In this document: piece by piece, positions 50,480 to 56,368 of the stretch
Numbering within the stretch: the stretch's first letter is position 1
Layout: each line of letters starts with the position of its first letter
Assembly (NCBI RefSeq): GCF_003032475.1
Contig: NZ_CP028369.1
Coordinates: 2,108,001 to 2,172,000, forward strand
DNA: 64,000 nt
Source: Streptomyces sp. P3
Lineage (GTDB): Bacteria > Actinomycetota > Actinomycetes > Streptomycetales > Streptomycetaceae
Direction of reading: 5' to 3'
Translations under genes and position numbers: made by a program
Notes under the pieces: generated by a model
Told to the model about the DNA's origin: nothing
Database searches by the model: none
What the model saw: the letters and a program-made list of their open reading frames with translations, nothing else

Positions 50480-50675
50480 TACCGCGCAGAGGTGGAGGAG
50501 CCGAAGATGGTGAGCGAGTACCGCACGCGAACGGCCATGGTCAGAGCAATGCCTCCGGCGGGGGATCGGCCGGCACCGGGATGGAGGGGGCACCGTTCCC
50601 GACTGCGGGTCCGTAGTGGCGTGCGCGGGGAGCTCTCGTCCCGTCCACCGCCGACCCAGGCGGAGCCGAGCAGAC

Positions 50676-50739
50676 GTGGTTCAGGGGCGTCAAGGTCGTT
50701 CGTACAGTGGCGCGCTCCACCTTGACGCCCCTGAACCAC
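50676..50739. repeat. Inverted repeat, 21-bp perfect arms
   Basis: Arm 50676-50696 begins GTGGTTCAGGGGCG and pairs perfectly with 50719-50739 across a 22-nt loop. No T-run on either side. Confidence 0.88.
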
Positions 50740-50960
50740 GCCCGCTCCACGGTGTGTGGGTCGACGGCGGACGGGACGAGAGCTTGGGTGGTTGATGGCT
50801 CAGGCTGTGCAGGTCAAGTGACCGAGGCCTTGGGCGCGATGAAGTTCAGCCCATGGGCGATGCCGACATGCGCAATCCTTGCGCTGCCGAGCTGATCAAT
50901 CGCGTCGAGACGACATCTGTGCAGGTCCGGTGCCCTTAAGCGGTGGAGGGTGGCGGGCAC

Positions 50961-50974
50961 GTTTCACGTGAAAC
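50961..50974. promoter_or_regulatory. parS site inside the AICE
   Basis: Exact GTTTCACGTGAAAC between attL and attR, in the non-coding right end of the element. It is the only parS seen to the right of dnaA in this window. Confidence 0.93.
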
Positions 50975-51311
50975 ATGGCTTCGCTGGTGTCAAGACTGCT
51001 TAGGTGATGGGCCCCGCTGCGTGGTGCGCCTGTCGGGCAGTGGATGTAATGGGCGCTGGGGCGGCCTGAGAAACGGGCTCTGTGAGTCCGGACTACTTTT
51101 CCATTTTCGTGATCTCGGTCACTCGCTAAAGTCGGAAAAATGCCCCATAAGCCGTGGGACGCGCGACTATCGTTGCTATAGAGTGCGTCCGATGTCAGTG
51201 GCGTGTGATATGACCGCGTATCGCAGCAGGTCAAAGCGGTGGCACTCGGTGCCTCAAAGTGCTTCAACCTAGGTGGAGTTCAACCTCGGTGAGCAACCGT
51301 GTGCACGTCGG

Positions 51312-51342
51312 CGACTTGACCCCGAGAGGCACCTACTGTCAG
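51312..51342 (+). promoter_or_regulatory. 31-bp motif shared with the dnaN leader
   Basis: Matches 31774-31804 at 30 of 31 positions. It lies 95 bp upstream of the small gene at 51437. Confidence 0.6.
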
Positions 51343-51375
51343 GCCCGTGCCATACCGTTGGAGCATCAACACCGA

Positions 51376-51426
51376 AGGGCGCGCCCGCCTTTGGGAAGAG
51401 GCTCCGGGCGCGCCCTCCTGACAACC
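51376..51426 (+). repeat. Hairpin in the leader of the 51437 gene
   Basis: AGGGCGCGCCC (51376-51386) and GGGCGCGCCCT (51416-51426) pair perfectly across a 29-nt loop, 10 bp before the start codon. It could be a leader RNA structure controlling the small gene, or a terminator. Confidence 0.65.
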
Positions 51427-51436
51427 AAGGAGAGCT

Positions 51437-51706
51437 ATGCCCATCCCGGGTCTCGGTGGACTGTCGGTACTTGACAGCCACCTGCTTGCAACTCTCGCAC
51501 GAGGGACTGACAGTCGCAAGAAAATCATGCTCCTGCTGGCTGTGGCCATGGCGTGCGTGATCAACGGCGACACGATGACGGGCGTTCTGCGCCAGGCCAC
51601 ATGGCTGGTGGTCGCGGTGATCGTGCTGATCGTCGTGCAGGCGATCGACGTGCGCCTTCCGCAGCCGCGTGTCAAGCCCGTTGTGGAGCCTGACACCAAC
51701 GGCTGA
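51437..51706 (+). CDS. Small hydrophobic protein of unknown function
   Basis: An 89-residue protein. ATG 51437 has AAGGAGAG at ideal spacing. Two hydrophobic stretches, IMLLLAVAMACVI and TWLVVAVIVLIVVQAID, suggest a membrane protein. No family was recognised. It is the last gene before attR and carries the 31-bp motif and a hairpin in its leader. Confidence 0.6.
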   Translation: MPIPGLGGLSVLDSHLLATLARGTDSRKKIMLLLAVAMACVINGDTMTGVLRQATWLVVAVIVLIVVQAIDVRLPQPRVKPVVEPDTNG

Positions 51707-51806
51707 CACCAACGGCGGCGAACGCCAGTGGACGAGAGCGGCCCCCAGCGGTCGAGAGGCCGTCGCGAGGCTGGGAACCTTCCAGCTTCCGGGGGACCGT
51801 GATCGA

Positions 51807-51888
51807 CCTGATAAGGATGAGGCCACAGGTTCAAATCCTGTTAGCCCCACCAGCCAGAAGACCCCCGGACCATCGGTCCGGGGGTCTT
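51807..51888. repeat. attR: attR, 82-bp direct repeat
   Basis: Identical to 41968-42049: 3' part of tRNA-Ile plus terminator hairpin (51859-51887). The 5' half of the tRNA is absent, so this copy is not a tRNA gene. Confidence 0.95.
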
Positions 51889-51902
51889 CTGACACGTCCA
51901 GT

Positions 51903-51962
51903 CGACACCAACGGCGGTGAACGGCTGCGGTCAGCCCCTCTCAGCCGATCAGCTGGTCCTCC
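51903..51962 (-). pseudogene. 3' tip of a second integrase gene beyond attR
   Basis: The stretch resembles the region just inside attL: GACACCAACGGCGGTG, then TCAGCCGATCAG-TGGTCCTCC. On the minus strand its last codons read EDQLIG-stop, against EDPLIG-stop in the intact int. Outside the present element, this is best explained as what is left of an earlier element in the same tRNA site. Confidence 0.7.
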
Positions 51963-52057
51963 CCGCCTGGAAGTCGTGGACCGCGAAGCTCGGTAACGAG
52001 GCCGGTGGCAAGCTCAGGGCCCGGGAGGCCGTGTACGGCGACTACGGGATCATGTAG
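51947..52057 (+). pseudogene. Unidentified C-terminal protein fragment
   Basis: An open frame without a start reads LPAWKSWTAKLGNEAGGKLR and ends YGDYGIM-stop. The composition looks like real protein, but no start or ribosome site is present. The origin is unknown; it may be debris of an older element. Bases 52058-52219 show nothing recognisable. Confidence 0.3.
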
Positions 52058-52219
52058 GAGAATGTTCACGGCAACACCGCATACCTGTAACGCAGTTGCA
52101 AGGCCGGCCCCAAGCAGTACAGGACGGTGTGGGCACCGCGAAGGGCTGGGTCATCCGCCAACCGTCTCGCAGCGCGTCCCGGCTCAGGCCGTGGCGCGTG
52201 TCCCCGAGGAGAGTGCCCT

Positions 52220-52696
52220 TTGGGCCGTTACACCACAGCGCCCGCCCTGCTCGTCCTGCTGTTCACCACAGCCTGCTCGGGAGCCGGCAACGGTGACGCA
52301 AGCCCAGCCGCATCAAGCGCCGTCCCCTCCAGCGCCAGGTCGAGCAGCAGCGGCGACGGGGCGCCCAGCCCGGCGGCCACGCGATCGGCGCTCGACCTGC
52401 CCGCCGATGCGAAGATCCTCGTGCCTGTGACCAAGGGCAGTGGCAACACCGACCTGCCTGTTTTCACGCCGGAGACAGACGTGTACACCGTCTACGCTAG
52501 CTGCACCGGCGAAGGCAGGATGGCAATCGTCGACCGTAACGCTCCGGGAGATGACGCCACCAAGATCGGCTGCAACGGGCCCGTCACCGTCGGGCGTGTC
52601 TATACCGACACCACCGTCCAAAGGCTCTCCGTCCAGATACACGGTGGCACCGCGAATTGGACACTGGCCGTCGTGGCCGGTGGGTACTCCGTGTGA
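52220..52696 (+). CDS. Putative lipoprotein
   Basis: A 158-residue exported protein. The signal is short (RYTTAPALLVLLFTTACSG) with lipobox LFTTAC, so Cys would be lipidated. A Ser/Ala-rich linker is followed by a beta-rich domain of about 100 residues with two cysteines (YASCTGE, IGCNG). TTG 52220 is chosen because GAGGAGAG is well placed and it puts the signal at the N-terminus. No family identified. Confidence 0.7.
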   Translation: MGRYTTAPALLVLLFTTACSGAGNGDASPAASSAVPSSARSSSSGDGAPSPAATRSALDLPADAKILVPVTKGSGNTDLPVFTPETDVYTVYASCTGEGRMAIVDRNAPGDDATKIGCNGPVTVGRVYTDTTVQRLSVQIHGGTANWTLAVVAGGYSV

Positions 52697-52766
52697 CTTC
52701 GTCGAGTGCGTGCTGAGCGGGAAAACCGGTTCGACACGGGTCTCCACGGTATTCGATCATGCGTTC

Positions 52767-53294
52767 ATGTCCTTGAGAGAGACCCTTGCCCGAGTCGACG
52801 CAGACCTGGCCGCCGGCCGGGTTCCGGTCGCGCGCCAGCGTTTGCGCGGTCTCGTCTCGTCCTTCCCGTCCGACCTGACGCTCCGTCGGCGTCTGGCCGA
52901 GGTGTACCGGCTCTACGGCGACGCTGCCGAGGCCGGACGCTGGACGTACCTCGAAGAGGACCGCGACGCCGACGAGACAGCCGCCTTCGAGGTCCGGTAC
53001 GGGTCTCCGGGGCTGCGGATGAAGGCCCTCGCCTGGCGCGGCCCGGAGGCGATGGCTGCCACCTCGTTCGCGATGGGGCAACTGGCCGCGGTGCGGACCG
53101 CCTGTGCCGAGGAGTTCGGGCACCCCGTCGACTGGGACGACCCCGTCACCTACCTGGGCGATGTGGAGGACAAGCACGAGGGGCCGTCCGGACCCTGGTC
53201 GGTCGGCGGTGTGCTGGCAGGCGTCGGCTGCTTGGTGGCAACCCTTGCGTTCCTCGGGGTCTGGGTGGTCGGAGTCCTGGCCCTCTTCGACTGA
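52767..53294 (+). CDS. DUF6584 family protein
   Basis: A 175-residue protein. The first 130 residues are helical with TPR-like character (LARVDADLAAGRVPVARQRLRGLV and LRRRLAEVYRLYGDAAEAGRW). The end has one membrane helix (GVLAGVGCLVATLAFLGVWVVGVLALF). This matches the DUF6584 family of actinobacteria, of unknown function. The ribosome site is weak. 53295-53454 holds no gene. Confidence 0.7.
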   Translation: MSLRETLARVDADLAAGRVPVARQRLRGLVSSFPSDLTLRRRLAEVYRLYGDAAEAGRWTYLEEDRDADETAAFEVRYGSPGLRMKALAWRGPEAMAATSFAMGQLAAVRTACAEEFGHPVDWDDPVTYLGDVEDKHEGPSGPWSVGGVLAGVGCLVATLAFLGVWVVGVLALFD

Positions 53295-53454
53295 TCCAGG
53301 CCACCGCGGCCGACAGGAGGAGCCCGTAGGACGGCCGACGTCAAACGGCCGCTGAAGGCTCCGGTCAGCCGATGTGCGGGTACCTCGTTCCTCGGCCGTC
53401 TCGGCGGTCGTGGCTGCGTTTCCCTGACGACCGGCAGGCGGGGCGCTGGGCAGG

Positions 53455-53958
53455 TCAGATGGCCGGGCTTCGACGTTCGATCAGGACGACGTCACGCCAC
53501 ACGCCATGGTGCCGGCCAACGCGTTCACGGGTGCCGACGACCCGGAAACCCGCCCGTGCGTGGAGAGCGAGACTGGCGGCGTTCTCGGGGAAGACGCCGG
53601 ACTGGATGGTCCAGACGCCCGCAGCCTCCGTCGATGTGATCAGTCGGCGGAGCAGGGCCCCGCCGATGCGGCGGCCGCGTGCGGCGGGGTGGACGTACAC
53701 CGAGTGTTCGACGACACCGCTATGCACGCACAGGTCCGAGACCGGCGCCGCCGCGACCCAGCCCAGTACCTCGCCCAGGTCGTCGAGGGCGACGTACCGA
53801 TGCCGGGGCAGCTTGGCGGCGTCGAACTCTGCCCAGGTGGGGGCGGTGGTCTCGAAGGTGGCGTTGCCCTCGTCGATGCCGAGTCGGTAGATCTTCAGAA
53901 TCCCGTCGGCGTGCTCGGGGTTCATGGCGGTGAGGTGGATGCGGTCGGCCGCGCTCAT
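53455..53958 (-). CDS. GNAT N-acetyltransferase, ArsN/PAT-like
   Basis: A 167-residue acetyltransferase of the phosphinothricin-acetyltransferase family. It shows IYRLGIDEGNATFETTAPTW, GWVAAAPVSD, EHSVYVHPAARGRRIGGALL (acetyl-CoA loop) and IQSGVFPENAASLALHARAGF. Members that sit in ars clusters (ArsN1) acetylate arsinothricin, an organoarsenical antibiotic. Here it lies 56 bp downstream of an As(III)-type arsR on the same strand. Both PAT and ArsN1 functions fit the sequence; the neighbourhood favours ArsN1. Confidence 0.82.
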   Translation of the reverse strand: MSAADRIHLTAMNPEHADGILKIYRLGIDEGNATFETTAPTWAEFDAAKLPRHRYVALDDLGEVLGWVAAAPVSDLCVHSGVVEHSVYVHPAARGRRIGGALLRRLITSTEAAGVWTIQSGVFPENAASLALHARAGFRVVGTRERVGRHHGVWRDVVLIERRSPAI

Positions 53959-54014
53959 GGCTACGCCTCCGGGACGATCCGTCTCAGCGCGAGCCCGGCG
54001 CCCGGGCGACGCGC

Positions 54015-54395
54015 TCACGCGGTCGCCTCGGCCGTCTGCGCGGGCGCCAGGAACGCGGACAGCCGGTCCAGCGTGCCGGGAAGCGCCCAGTAGTAGACCC
54101 ATGTGCCCCGGCGCTCGCAGTCGATCAGACCTGCCTGCCGGAGCAGCTTCAGGTGATGGGAGATCGTGGGCTGTGACAGGTCGAAGGCCGGGGTCAGGTC
54201 GCACACGCAGACTTCACCGGCCGCCCGTGAGGCGATCATCGACATCAGGCGCAGCCGGACCGGGTCGCCCAGCGCCTTGAAGACCTTCGCCAGCTCGGCA
54301 GCCTGGACGTCGTCGAGCGGCGCGGTCGCCAGTCCTGCGCAGCAGGCGACGGACTCGTCGTCCTGACCGATCACCACAAGTTCTTGATTCGACAT
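54015..54395 (-). CDS. arsR: ArsR family metalloregulator (arsenic-type)
   Basis: A 126-residue repressor. The winged helix includes AELAKVFKALGDPVRLRLMSMI and LSQPTISHHLKLLRQAGLI. EVCVCDLTP carries the CxC of classical As(III)-sensing ArsR proteins (ELCVCDL), and an additional CC pair lies near residue 18. It is divergent from arsI and upstream of the GNAT gene, so it should repress both until trivalent arsenic binds. Confidence 0.9.
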   Translation of the reverse strand: MSNQELVVIGQDDESVACCAGLATAPLDDVQAAELAKVFKALGDPVRLRLMSMIASRAAGEVCVCDLTPAFDLSQPTISHHLKLLRQAGLIDCERRGTWVYYWALPGTLDRLSAFLAPAQTAEATA

Positions 54396-54475
54396 GCTTC
54401 TATGTTGACGTTTTTCGATCCAGGATGCAAGCTCGATATCGACAGTCATCAATGCAAGCAGTTGGGAGTCATGTC
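54396..54475. promoter_or_regulatory. Divergent ars promoter region
   Basis: An 80-bp gap between divergent arsR and arsI. It contains the perfect palindrome TCGATATCGA (54433-54442), a candidate ArsR operator. It is visibly more AT-rich than the surroundings. Confidence 0.55.
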
Positions 54476-54949
54476 ATGTCCCGTGCTCAGCTCGCCCTGC
54501 GCGTCAGCGACCTCGAAGCGTCGATCGCCTTCTACACGAAGCTCTTCGGCACCGAACCGGCCAAGCGGCGCGAGGGATACGCCAACTTCGCCATCACGGA
54601 ACCCCCTCTCAAGCTCGTGCTGATCGAGGGCGGGCCCGGCGAGGAGACCCGCCTCGACCACCTCGGCGTCGAGGTCGAGTCCACCGACCAGGTTCACGCC
54701 GCCACCACCCGACTCAGGGACGCCGGCCTGGCCACCGTCGAGGAGAACGACACCTCCTGCTGCTACGCCCTCCAGGACAAGGTGTGGGTCCACGGCCCGG
54801 GCCGGGAGCCATGGGAGGTCTACGTGGTCAAGGCCGACGCCGACACCCTCGGCAAGGGCGTCGACCCCGACGGCGCCGGCGACGGCTGCTGCACCGGCCA
54901 GATCACCGAGGAGGCGGCCCCGGCCGGCGCGGGATGCGCCTGCGGTTGA
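54476..54949 (+). CDS. arsI: ArsI/CadI family vicinal-oxygen-chelate dioxygenase (C-As lyase)
   Basis: A 157-residue glyoxalase-fold protein. The N-terminal module is LALRVSDLEASIAFYTKLFG and the second metal histidine is in LDHLGVEVES. NDTSCCYALQDKVWVHGPG carries the vicinal cysteine pair that binds trivalent organoarsenicals in ArsI, which demethylates methylarsenite. CadI proteins share the fold and cluster with ArsR too. The Cys/Gly-rich tail (GDGCCTGQ, GAGCACG) is typical of this family. ATG 54476 follows GGAG. Confidence 0.88.
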   Translation: MSRAQLALRVSDLEASIAFYTKLFGTEPAKRREGYANFAITEPPLKLVLIEGGPGEETRLDHLGVEVESTDQVHAATTRLRDAGLATVEENDTSCCYALQDKVWVHGPGREPWEVYVVKADADTLGKGVDPDGAGDGCCTGQITEEAAPAGAGCACG

Positions 54950-55030
54950 AGCCCCGAAGCCGTGTAGCCGTGAAGTCCCGGTGTCGTGAAGCCTCGAAGC
55001 CGTGAAGTCCCGAAGCCGTGAAACCTCGAA
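54950..55030. repeat. Imperfect tandem repeats after arsI
   Basis: Variants of CGAAGCCGTGAAGTCC recur about five times, e.g. GAAGCCGTGTAGCCGTGAAG, GAAGCCTCGAAGCCGTG, GAAGTCCCGAAGCCGTG. Unit about 15-16 bp. No coding function is apparent. Confidence 0.65.
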
Positions 55031-55170
55031 GGCGCGAGCGGCAGTGGTCGGCCACGAAGCTCGTGTTCGTGCAATTCGCTGCCGCGGCCGGTGTGCCGGC
55101 CGTCTTGACCATGGCCCCCGGGTCGGACATGGCCGTCGTCGCCGGAGTGGCGTTCAGGGATGGCCCGTAG
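55018..55170 (+). pseudogene. Possible N-terminal remnant of a LysE-type exporter
   Basis: A 50-codon frame with high GC at third positions reads VFVQFAAAAGVPAVLTMAPG then SDMAVVAGVAFRDGP-stop. The PAVLTMAPGSDMAVV part resembles the TPGPDxxLV signature at the start of LysE/RhtB exporters. It stops where a full gene would continue for 150 residues. The resemblance was judged by eye. Bases 55171-55333 contain nothing clear. Confidence 0.35.
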
Positions 55171-55333
55171 GGATGAGGAACGCACGGCGCCGGGATGGGG
55201 GACCGCGGGGGTGAGGGGCGGGGAGGGGGCGGGCGGCGGGCACGGCGAAGGCCCGGTGGCTCCTGGGGAGCTGCCGGGCCTGCTCGTGCGGGCTGTACGC
55301 AAGTTCGCCGTCACGTCGGGGAGGGGCGGGGAC

Positions 55334-55699
55334 TCAGTTCTGCTGGGGGACGGCCGGTTCGGCGGGGTTTTCGGGGGTGCAGGACGTCGTGTGCTCGGCC
55401 GGTTCCGTGTCCGGCAGGCCGTGGTGGCGGCAGCTGGGGGACTTGCCGTGTGCCTCGGCGCGGATGCGCTGCTTCATCGTGGGGGGCAGGGAGCGGGCTT
55501 GGGACCGGAGCCAGGTCGACGACGACGCGGTAGGCCAGGCCGGCTCTTGCGCGGTGCCGAAGCCCTCCGCGCTGCGTGTCGGCCCGGTCAGGGCCGCGGC
55601 CGTCGCGGCGGTCGTCGTGATGAGTCCGAGCGCCGTGCACAGCGCGAGGAAGGCGGTGACGATGGCGGTCCACAGTTTCATGACGCGGTTGTCGGTCAT
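55334..55699 (-). CDS. DUF6344-type small secreted protein
   Basis: A 121-residue protein with an N-terminal signal or anchor (VMKLWTAIVTAFLALCTALGLITTTAATAAAL) and a polar remainder with two cysteines (SPSCRHHG, TTSCTPE). GAGGGACC precedes the ATG. It matches the DUF6344 family found near this locus in Streptomyces; function unknown. The 348 bp between it and the DLW-39 gene hold a possible -10 TATAGT (55997-56002) for the latter and nothing else. Confidence 0.7.
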   Translation of the reverse strand: MTDNRVMKLWTAIVTAFLALCTALGLITTTAATAAALTGPTRSAEGFGTAQEPAWPTASSSTWLRSQARSLPPTMKQRIRAEAHGKSPSCRHHGLPDTEPAEHTTSCTPENPAEPAVPQQN

Positions 55700-56047
55700 G
55701 GTCCCTCACTTTCAGGTTGGGCGATTTGCGTACTTTCCTCATGATGTGTATGAGGGCCGCGAAGTGGTGGACCGACGCTCGCGGCGTGGCGTTGTTCCGA
55801 TGAACACCACTCGGATGGGTGCAGGAGTGGAGAAATGGTCTGAAGGGTGAGCCAACAGGTGCCATCAGGGGCAAAAGTCACCCTCTGTGGAGATGTGATC
55901 ACCTTCCGATCGGAGTGGTCCGATCCGCTTCTACTGCGCTACCGAAGGCGGGAGTTGAGGGCGGGCACAGGTCACCGATCGGTATCGGTCGGTGTGTATA
56001 GTCGGGCGCCAGAGATCCCCTACGCCAAGGAAAGACGAGGTAGCGCG

Positions 56048-56176
56048 GTGAAGAAGCTTCTCCTGGTCGCACTGGCCGCCATCGGCGGGCTCCTCGTGTA
56101 CCGCCAGATCCAGGCGGACCGCGCCGAGCAGGATCTGTGGACGGAGGCGACCGACTCCGTGCCCACGGGTTCGTGA
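56048..56176 (+). CDS. DLW-39 family small protein
   Basis: A 42-residue protein: a hydrophobic N-terminal helix (KKLLLVALAAIGGLLVY), then ADRAEQDLWTEATDSV containing the DLW triplet that names the family. It is almost universal in actinobacteria near gyrA; its function is unknown. GTG 56048 is the family start. A hairpin terminator follows. Confidence 0.9.
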   Translation: MKKLLLVALAAIGGLLVYRQIQADRAEQDLWTEATDSVPTGS

Positions 56177-56198
56177 GTACCGACACCGAAGACTGAGC

Positions 56199-56232
56199 AG
56201 ACCCCGGCCGCAGCTCGCGGTCGGGGTCTTGT
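56199..56232 (+). terminator. Terminator of the DLW-39 gene
   Basis: Arms 56199-56211 and 56217-56229 (13 bp with one G.T pair), then TTG. Confidence 0.75.
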
Positions 56233-56368
56233 GTTGCGGAACCCCCGCACTGTGGATACGGGCGGCCGGAGGCGGGCTTTTCGGACGCCCGTACGCAATG
56301 CGCGGGTGCCACGCGCGCGTGCCGGGCAGGATGGCCCACGTTCGGTCCAAGGGGAGGGGGCGGAGTTG

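Larger units (their letters stand above)
50366..51436. other. Non-coding right end of the AICE (candidate origin/transfer locus)
   Basis: About 1.07 kb without a convincing gene. It contains a 15-bp-arm hairpin (50421-50479), a 21-bp-arm hairpin (50676-50739), a parS (50961-50974), a relatively AT-rich stretch (about 51081-51200), the 31-bp dnaN-leader motif (51312-51342) and an 11-bp-arm hairpin (51376-51426). A short frame (MVSEYRTRTAMVRAMPP, from about 50507) could be coding but is weak. Replication or transfer functions in cis are inferred. Confidence 0.5.
41968..51806. mobile_element. 9.84-kb actinomycete integrative and conjugative element (pSAM2-like AICE)
   Basis: The unit is bounded by 82-bp att repeats. 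Reading leftwards, the minus-strand genes are korSA-like, a small unknown, traB, spdB, three small spd-type genes, repSA, xis and int. On the plus strand are a Nudix gene, an RsbW-like ATPase and two unknowns. This is the full AICE set: integration/excision, rolling-circle replication and single-protein dsDNA transfer. No Pra-type activator was recognised. All core genes are intact, so the element may be functional. Confidence 0.93.

Noticed and set aside
50896..51267. 123-codon minus-strand frame over the AICE parS
   Set aside because: Mixed composition, no ribosome site, poor third-position GC; better read as non-coding.
51807..51888. Second tRNA-Ile gene
   Set aside because: Only the 3' half from the anticodon stem is present; no D-arm or 5' acceptor strand precedes it.
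53455..53958. Firm annotation of the GNAT gene as phosphinothricin resistance (bar/pat)
   Set aside because: The motifs fit the broad family, but the link to arsR and the C-As lyase gene makes an arsinothricin role equally or more likely.
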